A stretch of 64,000 nucleotides of DNA from Sabellastarte sp. h YS-2021 (Eukaryota > Annelida > Polychaeta > Sabellida > Sabellidae), in contig OZ024936.1 in NCBI GenBank assembly GCA_964017235.1, forward strand, positions 62,547,028 through 62,611,027, in the 5' to 3' direction. Both the position numbers and the translations under genes were made by a program. Every line of letters begins with the position of its first letter. The stretch's first letter is position 1. Shown here one piece after another: positions 37,861-50,670 of the stretch. A model generated the notes under the pieces. The model saw nothing but the letters and a program-made list of their open reading frames with translations, made no database searches and was not told the origin of the DNA.

Positions 37861-38487
37861 ATATCAAAATTAAAATGGTTTCCCGTGTCACAGCAATTCC
37901 AACTCTACTATCAGTTTGTGATGGATGTCTCATTTGTCCTCAGCATAAAAACCATCCAATTTAGGAGTTCTGTCGTTTGTTGTGGCCAAATGATTTTGAC
38001 AACATTAAAAGGCAGGCAAAAAGTGAGGTACCAACTTCATAGGTACATAATCTGTATCATGATTCTAAGCATGGACAAATGCCATTTATTTTACTTTAAG
38101 CCAGTATCATGACCCTGTAATTTTCTAATAACCAAAAGCTCATTGAAATGGTCAGAAAAACTTTACGATAGAATTTTGGACAAAAATGTCATCTGGATTG
38201 TCTCTATTGATGAAAACAGTCATCAGCAGTATAGCTGTGCTATTTACAACTGCTTAATATGCTGAAATAAGTGTCTAATTTATCACTGATATAGCGTTCT
38301 TCATGGAACAGTAATGTAATAAACTTTTGTGATGCAAGACTTTATAACACTGTAGAAATCTATCTCCTGTTTACTCTCATTTGTCTCTTGGTCTATATAT
38401 TCTATAGTATATGTACTCAAATTAGGATTACACTATGTGTCTCTAACTATACAATTTTAATGCAAACTGTGTAAATACTTAAAACAA
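37861..38487. other. AT-rich spacer, no gene recognised
   Basis: No conserved protein signal and no repeats that I recognise. Confidence 0.5.
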
Positions 38488-39718
38488 ACAATCAGTGCCC
38501 GTGAATGGGCTCTGTGTCAGCTGACTGTGTGTTTTGAGTTTCAGAGTAGAAGTGACAGAAGGACACAAAAGTTGTGCCCTGGAAATGGTATTCAGAAGGA
38601 AAGTAACAACTAACGGTAACTGTTAAGGTGTAAAAAGTAAGTTAAAACATATTTAAAGAAAATACTACAAATGCAATAGTTTTTGAGGTACTAATGGTTT
38701 ACTCAACAGTGAGAACCTCAAAGTAGCTATTACTCAGCTATGCAAGGAGCTACAGGTATGCAATTATACTATTTTATAGCTGACTCAATAGTAGGTTAAT
38801 GACTTAATAACAAAATACTGTAAATGAAATAGTTTTCAAGTTACAACTGATTAACTGAACAGTGAAAATCTAAAAGTAGCTATTGCTCAGCTATGCCATA
38901 AGCTACAGGTCTGCAATTTTACTATGTAATTATAGCTGACCCAAAAGTGGGTGAACAACGTATTTAAACAAAATACCCTAAATGCAATAGTTTTCAAGTT
39001 ACATCTGATTTACTCAACAGTGAGAAAACCTGAAAGTAGCTATTGCTCAGCTATGCCATGACATACAGGTCTGTAAATTCACTATGTTAAAGCTGACCCA
39101 AAAGTAGGTGAACAACATATTTATAGAAAATACTTAAAATGCAATATGTTTCAAGTTACAACTGATTTACTCAACAGTGAGAACCTGAGAATAGCTATTA
39201 CACATCTATGCCATGAGCTACACGTTTGCAATTTTACTATGTTATAGCTAATTCAAAAGTAGGTGAATTACATAGTTAAACAAAATTCTCTAAATGCAGT
39301 AGTTTTCAAGTTACAACTGATTTAATAACTCAACAGAGAAAACCTCAAAGTAGCTATTGCTCATCTATGCCATATCCCATCTCAGATAGTTATATATCTA
39401 TTATCACTAAAATCAATCCAAAACAAGCTATTGACCTAACTATTGCTCATACCAAATTTGGTAAAGATATGTCAAATATTTGTCCTTAAAATACCCGGAA
39501 ACAAAAGAAGTACACAAAAGTAGCTAAGTAGCTATTACTCAGTTAGCTATAGAGCTATCTTCACTAAAAGCTATTAACCCAATAAACACCCATATCAAAT
39601 TTGGTAAAGATAGGATAAATACTTTTCCTTGAACTGACCGGAAACCAAGCATGACGGACGCCGGAAAAAGCAAAAACAATATGTCCACCCCCCCCCCCCC
39701 CCCCCCCGTGGGGTGACA
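38488..39718 (+). mobile_element. Chimeric element: R2 5' end, beta units, R5 3' end
   Basis: The 5' end is R2-like (GTGCCCGTGAATGGGC, then TGTGTCAGCTGAC at ~38495-38525). About 4-5 diverged beta units follow (38670-39370). The 3' part is R5-like: two copies of the ACCAAATTTGG segment, GACGCCGG and a degenerate terminal hairpin TGTCCACCCC...GGGGTGACA with an expanded C-run (39682-39716). The two ends come from different families. Confidence 0.62.
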
Positions 39719-39721
39719 CAT

Positions 39722-40030
39722 GATAATTTGTCGACATTTTGGATCACTTCAAATTATTTCTACACATCTATGAAATTAACCAGTCAAACCTACTTGCCAA
39801 TTTTCCTGCGAATAAGTGAAGCACCTTTAAAGTTATCATCCAGACAAACACACACCCTTAAAAAAAGATATTTTTGGTCACGAGTCTTCCCTGATTGCCT
39901 GAAAGGTCATGACACCATGTTCAAAAATTTTTCCCAGGGCTACTGCATACACATGCCACATCTGAAGAGCATCCCCCAAGTGGTTACTTAGTTATGGCCC
40001 GTCGAAAATGTTGGGAGGCAGCAGCACCTT
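39722..40030 (+). repeat. R4-like 3' domain fragment
   Basis: AAGTTATCATCCAGACAAAC, TTTTTGGTCACG, ATTTTTCCCAGGGCTACTGC and CATGCCACATCTGAAGAGCA match the R4 3' domains at 42330-42500 and 51760-51910. It directly follows the R5-like hairpin, and its own hairpin is absent. Confidence 0.6.
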
Positions 40031-40480
40031 ATGTTTGAAATTTCTCCTGTATACAAACCATTATGTACTGTGGGTTTTAAAATTAGTCAATTGGCAAAAT
40101 GCATACACAGGTTGTATTTTTCTTTGGATAAAACAGTTTCTGGGAAAAAGCAATAAAAATTGAAACTGAAACTAACAAACAGAATGTTAAAAACATAATT
40201 TCATCTACATGTCATGACTATTGACTAGCAAACAATTATTGCTTAAATGGTAGCTTCTCTTTAATCATATATAATGCAAATGCCATTGCAATCGAGATTC
40301 AAAAATTAATAAGTCAAATAACAAATAGGATTTTAGGCATTTGAAAGCTGTAAATGCTGTAAAACATGGTATATAAATTATTTTGATTTTCCAAATAAAC
40401 TTCTGGAAAGCTTAGACCAATTTAGTATTGCAAAATCATAGCAAAATGGGAGATTTTACACTGAACATTTGAAAGTAATG
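40031..40480. other. Spacer, nothing recognised
   Basis: AT-rich with no ORF, repeat or motif I can support. Confidence 0.45.
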
Positions 40481-40823
40481 CCGGTGTTCCACTGGAGCCA
40501 GACCCTATGACTCTATGGTCGGCTGCAAAAGTCAGGGGTCGGGGGGAGACAAATCCTCCAAAAAAAGGTGGGAAATTTGTGGGTCGGTTTCACCTGCCCG
40601 ACCAGACGTGATACATCCAGGCTTGTCTGTATCTAGAGGCCGACCTGCCTTGCAGTAGCAGGTCCCGATTGTAGCAGGTCCCGACAAGCCATACTGACAA
40701 ACAGACAGGACTGGAGAAACATACAGCATCCCACGACCAGACTAGCAGTCTGTATTGTCATTACACTTTTTGATGAATTTCTGGGAAAAAAGAGGATGAA
40801 GTATCGTCCAATAAACAAATCTT
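40481..40823 (+). mobile_element. Left end of a candidate TIR DNA transposon (disrupted)
   Basis: GGTGTTCCACTGGAGCC at 40482 is mirrored by GGCTCCAGTGGAACACC at about 45943-45959. GC-rich words (GGGTCGGGG, CCCGACC) occur near both ends, unlike the surroundings. An R4 element begins at 40824 inside it. No transposase ORF is visible, so this is a non-autonomous or torn-apart element. Confidence 0.45.
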
Positions 40824-42557
40824 AAACTAGAGGATCGCTTGCAAAGCAATTGTTTTTGCATGGCAAAAACAAAGCGTCCCGAAAAGGAGAAATAATGGCA
40901 GCTTAATCATGTAAGAAAGTTCTGCTTGTAGCTCAACAAAGCCAGAATATAGGAAAAGTGATTCTTGGGCAGGGTAGTTATCTTGGATACAGCGTGTTTC
41001 AGAAATTTTGATGAAATTGCTCTATCTTGCACGGTTAAGGAGACAGAGGCAATTTGGTGTTTTGCACTTTTTGTCACAAATTTGAAAATTGACAATGACC
41101 CCCATTTTTGGGAAGGGTAATTTTTGGGGGGAAATTGGGTAGAGTAGTTTGCTTACATACCCAAAGAAATGGCCGCCATTTTTGGCGAGTGAAATATTCG
41201 TTGAAACTTGGAAAGGCTAGTCTTCACAGATACCATGTGAGACAAAAAGTTTGCCGAATTCTGGCACAGTTTTCGAGATACAAGGATTTTTGAAAAAAAA
41301 TTCGAAAATTCAAAATGGCCGCCATTTTGGGTGGGACAAAAATTTTTGAAAATTGGGTCAGCTACTCAGCAGAGTTACCCTATGGTTCAAATTTTTGTCG
41401 AAATTACTCTATCTAGCACGGTTTTCGAGATACAAGCATTTTTGGGTTTTGCATTTTTGAAAAAAATTCGAAAATTCAAAATGGCCGCAATTTGTGACAA
41501 GTGAAATATTCATTGAAACTTGGAAAGGCTAGTCTTCACAGATACCCTGTGGGTCAAAAATTTTGCCAAAATATGTCTATCTAGCACAGTTTTTGAGATA
41601 CAAGCATTTTTGTGTTTGTGATTTTTGCGAAAAATTTGAAAATTCAAAATGGTCACCATTTTTGGTGTGACAAAAAATTTTTGAAACTGGGTCAGCTACT
41701 CAGAAGAAGTACCCTGTGGGTAAAAAATGTCATCAAAATCGCTCTATTTAGCACGGTTTTCGAGATACAAGGATTTTTGTGTTTTGCATTTTTGAAAAAA
41801 AATAATCAAAAATTCAAAATGGCCACCATTTTTGGCAAGTGAAATATTTATCGAAACTTGGAAAGGCTAGTCTTCACAGATACCCTGTCGGTCAAACATT
41901 TTGCCGAAATCCCACTAGTAAATTTTTATTTTATGAAGAAAATGGTTTCAAAAAGTACTGATATATCAATATTGTTCTATATGTGTACCTTATGAGCCTA
42001 TATTTCCAATTTTGTGTTTTACATTTTTTGTCAAAAATTCGAAAAATTGAATATGACCCCCATTTTTGGGGAGGAGAAAATTTTTGAAAAATTGGAGAGT
42101 AGTTTGCTTTAGATACCCTATGGGTTGAAAATTTTGACGAAATCGCTCTATCTCACATGGTTAAGGAGATACAAGCAGTTTTGTGTTTTACTCGTTAAGA
42201 AAATTGTTAATGTTTAATTATTCATCAATAACTCAGTCATTTCTTAACCTATACCTGCCAAAATTTAATGTTGCTCAGATCTTTATATGAGGAAGTTATT
42301 CGCTAGATTTCAGGTGGATACATAAAATGCTTTGTAAGTTATCATCCAGACAAGGATGCCCTTCCAAAAAACGCATTTTTGGTCATGTGACCTCTGTGAT
42401 TGGTTAAAATGTCATCATAACATATTCAGAAAAATTTCCCAGGGCTACTGTATACACCTGTCAAATATGAAAAGAATCAGGCTTATGGCTGCAAAGCTAT
42501 TGCGAAAAGAAAATGCAGATCCGGCAGAGTCGCTTCTCCCATACACAAACAAGCGTC
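40824..42557 (+). mobile_element. R4 hairpin-ended element with diverged gamma units, copy 1
   Basis: It starts AAACTAGAGGATCGCTTGC, then hairpin TTTTTGC-atg-GCAAAAA, then the word AAAGCGTCCC. The core holds about seven strongly diverged gamma units (AAAATGGCCGCCATTTT and GATACCCTGTGGGTC words). The 3' domain is intact to CACAAACAAGCGTC but the terminal hairpin is truncated. Confidence 0.68.
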
Positions 42558-43182
42558 AAACTTAACTAGGTCAAGGCTGAATATTTGGATCCCATCACAT
42601 TACCTAAACGTCCAACTTTACTTTTTTGTTATTTTAATTATAATTTCCAGGTTTTTGCTTTAATATTATATAAGAAATAAATCAATGTATATGTCTGCTT
42701 CAGATTATAAACGAAAAAAAAACACTTAAAATATGAAATTTTCATTAAAAATGTTATATTCTAGATAGATAGATAGATAGATAGATAGATCTTTATTCAG
42801 CATTACATTACAATGAAATAATACAACGATTTAAAATAAATGCTGAAAGGAAATGTCAGAAGTTCAAATGAACTTATAAGTAGACATCCCTAAATTTGGA
42901 GAGAACTGACAACAGAAAGTTAAGAACATACAATAAATTCTGAACAGAAATGCCTGAAGTTCAAATGAACTTATTAGTAAATATTACTTAACTTGGACAT
43001 AACTGACAACAGAAAGTTAAGAATAAAGTACAGCAGATAAAACATATTTCGATTTACGACACAAAGAAGCTATTTATAAATGAATATGCTAATTTGAACT
43101 GTTCGTCTGTTAATTAAATTTTAACATACTTGACAAAATACTCAATGGAAAAAATATAGATTGAGACACACACACACACAAA
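42558..43182. repeat. Mixed repeats: (GATA)n microsatellite and a ~98-bp duplication
   Basis: A GATA run at about 42765-42790 followed by TCTTTATT looks like the 3' tail of a minus-strand retroelement (AATAAAGA plus TATC repeats). AGAAGTTCAAATGAACTTAT and ACTGACAACAGAAAGTTAAG recur ~98 bp apart (42860 and 42958). A short CA repeat sits at 43165-43181. Confidence 0.55.
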
Positions 43183-44696
43183 AAAATAGCATCAGAGATG
43201 CCCGTACCCCACAGCCTAGGGAAATATTTTCAACACCATGAGATACAGAAGTACTGTATCAGTACAAACTTCAGGATACTTTCAGAGCACTGTCAGTTAT
43301 ATAAAGGTCCAAACAATGTTTAAATGGAGAAATAATGTTTAAAAGAAAGATCATGCATATAAAGATGAAGTATTAAAACAAGATAATTCAATAACAAGAT
43401 GACAGCATTAATCAGCAAACTAAAATTCAACCCTCTTTATCTACATCTGCAAGGCCCGAATTACGGTTTAGATGGTTTGAATATTACCATGCATACAGAA
43501 GTGGTAATACATTTAATGAATGCTTATGTGTGGTGTTGGAGCAAAATCTGTGGCTCACTTGATGAAATTCGATCTCTTACAATGGGAAGTTATGAAAGTA
43601 AAATAAATTAATTTATAAAATAAAAATAAATTAATTTATAATTAAAATAAATTAATTTATAATTAATAAATTCTAATATGACTTTAATAGTGCTTAATCT
43701 GCATCAAAAGAGAGACCCAAAGGTGCAACAAGATTTTATAGGTCAAGGTCACTACGACAAGGTCAAAGGTCAAATTAAGGTGACACCATGATAATACACA
43801 CCTATAGCCCCTAACCAATGTCCCTAGCAAGTATCAACTTCCTCAACCTTACGGTTTCCAAGATATAGCCCGGACAAGATTTTATAGGTCAAGGTCACTA
43901 CGCCAAGGTCAAAGGTCAAATCAAGGTCAGATCATGACGTTGCACAACTACATCCCCTAACCAATGTCCCTACCAAGTATCAACTTCCTACACCTTACGG
44001 TTTCCGAGATATAGTCCGGACAAGATTTTTGAACTCAAGGTCACTACGGCAAGGTCAAAGGTCAAATCCTGGTCAGACCATGACGTTGCACACCTACACA
44101 TTCTAACCAATGTCCCTACCAAGTACCAACTTCCTGCACCTAACGGTTTCCGAGATATAGCCCGGACAAGATTTTATAGGTCAAGGTCACTACGGCAAGG
44201 TCAAAGGTCAAATCAAGGTCACACCATGACGTTGCACACCTACACCCCCTAACCAATGTCCCTGCCAAATATCAACTTCCTACACATTACAGTTTCCGAG
44301 ATATAGCCTGGACAAGATTTTATAGGTCAAGGTCACTACAGCAAGGTCAAAGGTCAAATCAAGGTCAGACCATGACGTTGCACACCTACACCCCCTAACC
44401 AATGTCCCTACCAAGTATCAACTTCCTACACCTTACGGTTTCCGAGATATAGCCCGGACAAGATTTTCAAACTCAAGGTCACTACGGCAAGGTCAAAGGT
44501 CAAATCAAGGTCAGACCATGACGTTGCACACCTACACCCCCTAACCAATGTCCCTACCAAGTATCAACTTCCTACACCTTACGGTTTCTGAGATACAGCC
44601 CGGACAACCTATTTCCCGCCGCCCGCCCACCCGCCCATCCGGACACCATGGGTGAAAACAATACCCCGACAGCCCTTAAGGGCTGTGGGGTAAAAA
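43183..44696 (+). mobile_element. R1 hairpin-ended element, copy 3 (best preserved)
   Basis: The 5' hairpin and TACCCCACAGCC are present. The 3' end has a perfect CAGCCCTTAAGGGCTG palindrome continuing to TGTGGGGTA. The core has six to seven ~146-bp units (43740-44620), six of which carry a perfect AGGTCAAAGGTCA. The 5' region includes an AT-rich 43610-43670 stretch with TAAATTAATTTATAA repeats. No gene. Confidence 0.82.
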
Positions 44697-45640
44697 GTTG
44701 TAATTTTGTACACAGATCCGTAACTTCCATTTGACATACCATAATTTGTTAGATAGGCAATGGTTTTTTATATTTAGTGAGGAATTCTTCTTTTAATCTC
44801 TTTTTGAAGCTCATTATAGATGGTAACAATCTTACATGTGATGGAATTTGATTGTACAGTTTAACCCCTAAAAAACTAGGACATCTACATGAACATGCTT
44901 GACATATCTAAATCGTTCCATTCGTTTAGGTGAAAATATGAGTACATGTTTTGAATTTTATTATATCTCATAACTTTAAACATTTGAATGCATTGTATGT
45001 GTTGCTTGTTGAATCTCTGTATTTTAACTTAAAATAAAATTTTTAAGGAACCAATCAGTCTCATCGCCCGATTCTGTAATTTTATCAATTTATCTATTCT
45101 GCAGTCATAAGTGTTTCCCCATATTTCAGCACAGTAGTGTAAGTATGGTAGAATAACTGCCGAGTATAATATTAGTAATGATTTACTATCTAATCAACCT
45201 TTGCTCCTATACATGAGTCTGATCCCTCTACTTACTTTAATTTCAATATGCAAGATCTGGTCTTTCCAATTTAATTTTTCATCAATAATAATACCCAGCA
45301 ACTTAGTGTTTTCAACTCTGTCTACTTCTGTTGAATCTATTTTTATTTGTCCTTTGAATTTCTTGACATTCTTATTAGAAAATAGAATATAATTTGTCTT
45401 TTTGACATTAAGTGAAAGTCTATTTACACTGAACCATGTAGTAAGCGTTTGTAATTCCTTATTCATAACTTCAAATAGGACATTTAAATTTTCATTGGAA
45501 TAGAAAAGGTTTGTATAATCTGCAAACAATATAAATTTCAATATACTGAACATGTTACATAGGTCATTTATATATAAAATAAACAGTAAACAAACAAGTA
45601 GAGGGAGATGTGCTTCACGTGACAATGAAACCCTCTTGCT
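44697..45640 (-). pseudogene. LINE RT fragment, minus strand (Jockey/CR1-like group)
   Basis: Reading leftward, LLFILYINDLCNMFSILKF, FADYTNLFYS, FSVNRLSLNVKKTNYILFSN and NTKLLGIIIDEKLNWKDQI are the second half of a non-LTR RT. The catalytic FADD is mutated to FADY. Further left, LYNQIPSHVRLLPSIMSFKK is the typical C-terminus. The 5' half (EN and early RT) is missing. It is a 5'-truncated dead copy. The clade is uncertain. Confidence 0.78.
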
Positions 45641-45963
45641 TGTTGCTGCCTTTTATACTCCAATTTTTGAGCTTCTGGGAAAGACCCTGCAGTAGTTCTG
45701 GTCACGTGATGGGATCCAAATATTTACAATTGACCTAGTTTCCGACTAGGACAAGCCTGTTACCAGGGGGGCGGAGCCTAGGTCAGAAACAAGAGTCGGG
45801 GAGGGTCGGGGAAATATCAAAGTTTAACATGTTTGATATTTTGCCGACTCTTCCTGACAGGCCTGGAAACTACAACCGACCCTAACCGTCTAAGTAGGTA
45901 AACATTGCTCCTGACCCTATAAAAATGTGTTACCGAGAGGTCGGCTCCAGTGGAACACCCACA
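45641..45963. mobile_element. Right end of the candidate TIR DNA transposon
   Basis: It holds the inverted GGCTCCAGTGGAACACC (45943-45959), GTCGGGGAGGGTCGGGG, a perfect hairpin AATATCAAA/TTTGATATT (45811-45840), and GTGATGGGATCCAAATATT (about 45705-45725), the inverted counterpart of 42578-42598. Confidence 0.45.
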
Positions 45964-48490
45964 TAATGTTTATTTCATTTATTATAGTGACATGTACACA
46001 ATGTATATATATGCAAACAACAAAAAATACAATGAATGTTATACCCAGCCCAAAATGGGCTTATATGTCACTTCAAATCTATTTTATACACAGTGGTCAG
46101 AAAATAGCAAACAAGAGAACTAACAATACAGCATACTTTTCCTGGTTTGCCGTATCTCATTAATGTAATTTACCAACAACTTATATTTCTCTGTTTTAAT
46201 TATATTATAAAACTGTTCATATACATCCATTTCATAAATTTTAAAAAGTTTGTTAAAATGTGGAAAATATTTCAATCTAATATCTGAATATGCTGTACAC
46301 TTGCATACAAAATGAAACTCGTCTTGAGCTAAGTTATCATTACAAATTTGACAGACACGATTTTCTAGTGGGGTACGGTAATAACGACCAGTTTCAACAG
46401 AAAGAGGGAGAATACCAATACATAGTTGAGTTATAAGTGATCGTTGAAATTTATTTAAAAAACCTGTAACAAAAGACTCAGGTGCAAGACTATTTTTTAT
46501 GAGCATGTATGTTCTAAACTTAGGCTTAAATGGTAGCTTTTCACACCAAGTTTGGTGCATAATCATATTTAATTTTCTTTTCGCTTGCAAAATGTTTACT
46601 TCTGTACCATTTAAAAATGTATCGTTTAAATTTAATAAATCAAAGACATTCCATATTTTACCACTCCAAGAATCCGGATTAAAATTTTGATGATCCCATT
46701 CAAAGATTAAGCGTGTTATTTGTGTTGGATCCAGGCTTATTAGTTTATTCCGAAGACGTAACATAGACACGTAATATTTAAATTCTGGTAATATCCAACC
46801 TATTTCGCCCTGCACGGCTAAGGAAGGTGCATTCTTATGAACTCCCAGAAAGTACCTAGCAGCTCTGTCTTGTACTTTGGCAGCATAATTATGTTTTTTA
46901 AAACTCCAAATGCTGGTACAGTACTCTAAAATAGGTCAAACAGTTGTGTCATATAACTTTGAAAATGTAGAATACCCTATATTTTTAAAAGACTAAAATT
47001 TTGAAATTACACTTCCAAGAGCCCTCCCAGCAGAATCAGCAAGTGTAGTTGCACACTCATTGTATGTCAAATGTTCATCCAGTATTATACCTAAATATTT
47101 ATACTTCGACACCATTGCTAAAGAGTTATTTCCAAATTTGAAAATATATTCAGTTTGTTTTTTCTTGTTTTCCTAAAGACTAGTGTATAATTTCACTTTT
47201 TGTTAAATTAACATTTAACCTCCATTTGTTACACCAAGTATTTAAGATATCTAATTGCCTTTGAAGATTTAATTCATCTTCAGCTAGTAGAACAATGTCA
47301 TCTGCATATAGTAATATACCAATATTCCTACCACTGATTGAAATGCCCTTGTCTCACACCAAACAAAGACGGAAACCATCTTGTGTACATGCTATTGACT
47401 CTTATACAATTCTGAGTTTCACTATACAACTTTTTAATAGCAAAATATATACATGTATTTCCATTTATATTGTAGTCCTGTAATTTGTAAAGCAACAGAT
47501 TTCTATCAACACTATCAAACGCCTTTGTAAAATCAATGAATGCCACAAAAGTAACTTTACTTTTTTTACCATGGTAAAGTCTATTCTGCACTATTGTTGT
47601 AAGAGAAAAAACATGGTCTTCACATGAACGGTTGCACCTAAAACCATTTTGTTCATCTGCCAGTATATTCATGTTTTCAAGATAGAATGTAATTCGGCTA
47701 TTTAGAATATTGGTGTAAATCTTACTGATACATGGGAGTAAACTGATACCTCTATATGACAAAGGCAAGTAGGGGTTTTTTGAGGAACACTTTGGGATAG
47801 GGGTAATTATTGCCTTTCCCCAGTCACTTGGTACCATGTTATTTTTGAAGCAGAACTGAAAGAGTTTATACAAAAGTTGCATAACATCATTATGTTTTAG
47901 ACCCAGCTGATTTGTTAGTTTTTGATTTGTTTACATGATAAGCAACTTACATGATAAGCAACTTCCTCAATCATGAAATTATGATTGAGAAAATTATTTA
48001 GATCATTTATATTTGCTTCCCTGCTTTGTTTTTGTTCAATAATCTTATTATAAAAGTTTTCATCAAAATTTGTGTGGTTTGTTTTTTCATTTAATAGGTT
48101 TTCAAAATCAGAAGCCCATTTATCTAGTACTATGTCTGAATTTTCAAATACTTCCTTATTTATTTCAACCTTTTCAGGGACATTCTGGTTTTGTGGACCA
48201 AGATTTCTAATTTTATTCCAGAATTCTTTCGGATGGTTTGTTTGAAGAGTTTCTAAATTATTTAAAAGTTGTATATTGTAATTTCTTTCAGCTAATTTCA
48301 GTGCTTTATCCAATGTTTTTCTGGCCAAGAAGAAGTAATTTTTCAATAATTTAATAAAACCTTTGTAAACTTTGTGACCTTTGAATTTATTCAATTTAAT
48401 GAGTTTTTTTTCCTTTTCATTCATATCCTTCAATAGTAGAAACAGATTTTCAGACCAATAAGGTTTACTCTGCCTAAACTTCTGTTATAA
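45964..48490 (-). pseudogene. 5'-truncated LINE, minus strand
   Basis: In order along the minus strand: a linker region (NHPKEFWNKIRNLGPQNQN, 48433-47915); RT (WGKAIITPIPKCSS, SYRGISLLPCISKIY, FIDFTKAFDSVDRN, 47882-47328); the YADD box (ILLYADDIVLLAEDELNL, ~47320-47270) in a shifted frame; and a C-terminal domain with VCQICNDNLAQDEFHFVCKC (46815-46120). The QGD/QGC word is followed by a frameshift. The endonuclease is absent. Stops and frameshifts show a dead copy. The family differs from the 52-54 kb LINE, having ...C-x2-C-x6-DE-x-HF-x3-C at the end. Confidence 0.82.
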
Positions 48491-48765
48491 ACAGGGCATT
48501 TACGATGAAATGACAACCACACTTGCATTAAAGTTTGAAACAGACCAACAAACATTTTCCCACAAAAGCTATGAAACAGACCTACGTCATTGGTTTTTTT
48601 TGTGGGTATACCAGAAAAATATTTTTTTTTTTTTTTTTTATATTTTTATTTTCTTTTTGATATATTTATATATGTACAAAGATAGAAAAATAAACTTGTA
48701 AAGGTGCAGAAGGAACTTTTGGCTACATTTTCATACATGTTATTAGTACATTTTAGATGCTGCTG
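48491..48765. other. AT-rich spacer with T-rich run
   Basis: A long T-run (~48620-48650) and low-complexity sequence. No gene. Confidence 0.5.
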
Positions 48766-49239
48766 AAACTAGAGGATCGCTCGCAAAAAAAAAAGATAAT
48801 GTTTTTGCATAGCAAAAACAAAGCGTCCCGAAAAGGATATAAAGGTGAGTGCTAAAGTATTAAGAAAATGCTTCGTTTCTAGCCTTACACTGTTGTGGCA
48901 ACCAAAGTCAGCGCAGTCTGCTCTATCTAGCACGGTTTTCAAGATATAAGCATTTTTGTGTTTTGCAAAAAATAAAAAAATTAAAAATGTCCGCTATATT
49001 TGGCGAGACAAAAATATTTTGAAAATTGGCATGGCTACTCTGCAGAGATACCCAGCAGGTCCAAAATTTTGTTGAGTTCACTCCATATAGCACGGTTTTC
49101 GAGATATAAGCATTTTTGTGTTTTGCAAAAACTTTGAAAATTCAAAATGGCCACCATTTTTGGGGAGACAAAAATTTTTGTCAAGACCACTGCCGTGGTG
49201 TGTATCTCCCGCCGAGCATTAAAGCAGAAGAAATAGCTT

Positions 49240-50670
49240 TTCCGAGATATTCACAATTTTTCATTTTCGTGTGTGAAAGGTCTTCCAAAAGTAGGTGAAT
49301 GAGTTATTTGAGAAAAATTGGCTATCTGCAATACTATTAAGAGATAATTCACATTTACTCATTTTGAGTAGGTGAATAATTATCTATGGGTCTGAAACTT
49401 CACCAAGCGAAAGCTCTCCCAAAAGTAGGTGAATGAGTTATTTGAGAAAAATTGGCTATCTGCAATACTTTTAGAGATAATTCGCATTTACTCATTTTGA
49501 GTAGGTGAGTAATTAGCTATGGGTCTGAAACTTCACCATGTGAAAGCTCTCCCACAAGTAGATGAATGAGTATTTGATAAAAATTGGGTATCCGCAATAC
49601 TTTTACAGATAATTAGCATTTACTCATTTTGAGTAGGTGAATAAATAGCTATGGGTCTGAAACTTCACAGAGTGAAAGCTCTCCCAAAAGTAGGTGAATG
49701 AGTTATTTGAGAAAAATTGGCTATCTGCAATACTTTTAGAGATAATTCACATTTACTCATTTTGAGTAGGTGAATAATTAGCTATGGGTCTGAAACTTCA
49801 CCGAGTGAAAGCTCTGCCAAAAGTAGGTGAATGAGTTATTTGAGAAAAATTGGCTATCTGCAATACTTTTAGAGATAATTCGCATTTACTCATTTTGAGT
49901 AGGTGAGTAATTTGCTATGGGTCTGAAACTTCACCAAGTGAAAGCTCTCCCAAAAGTAGGTGAATGAGTTATTTGAGAAAAATTGGCTATCTGCAATACT
50001 TTTAGAGATAATTCGCATTTACTCATTTTGAGTAGGTGAGTAATTAGCTATGGGTCTGAAACTTCACCAAGTGAAAGCTCTCCCAAAAGTAGGTGAATGA
50101 TTAATTTGAGAAAAACTGGCTATCTGCAATACTTTTAGAGATAATTCGCATTTACTCATTTTGAGTAGGTGAGTAATTAGCTATGGGTCTGAAACTTCAA
50201 GTGAAAGCTCTCCCAAAAGTAGGCGAATGAGTTATTTGAGAAAAATTGGCTATCTGCAATACTTTTAGAGATAATTCACATTTACTCATTTTCAGTAGGT
50301 GAGTAATTAGCTATGGGTCTGAAACTTCACCAAGTGAAAGCTCTGCCAAAAGTAGGTGAATGAGTTATTTGAGAAAAATTGGCTATCTGCAATACTTTTA
50401 GAGATAATTCGCATTTACTCATTTTGAGTAGGTGAGTAATTAGGTATGGGTCTGAAACTTCACAGAGTGAAAGCTCTCCCAAAAGTAGGTGAATGAGTTA
50501 TTTGAGAAAAATTGGCTATCTGCAATACTTTTAGAGATAATTCGCATTTACTCATTTTGAGTAGGTGAGTAATTAGCTATGGGTCTGAAACTTCACCAAG
50601 TGAAAGCTCTCCCAAAAGTAGGTGAATGATTAATTTGACAAAAATTGGCTATCTGCAATACTTTTAGAGA
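49240..50670 (+). repeat. Beta-prime tandem array, ~11 units of 133 bp
   Basis: TCTGAAACTTCAC recurs at 49391, 49523, 49656 and 49789 (132-133 bp apart). The unit aligns by eye with beta over GGTCTGAAA-TTCAC, CCAAAAGTAGGTGAA, GCAATA and ATTTACTCA, so it is a shortened, diverged relative of beta. It is sandwiched between gamma units within an R4 element. Confidence 0.88.

Noticed and set aside
37723..38112. 129-codon open frame
   Set aside because: It begins inside the R3 3' end fragment, has no recognisable domain and is of the length expected by chance in this base composition.
42763..42795. GATA microsatellite as a functional GATA-factor cluster
   Set aside because: It directly precedes TCTTTATT and looks like the tail of a reverse-oriented retroelement, a common origin of such runs.
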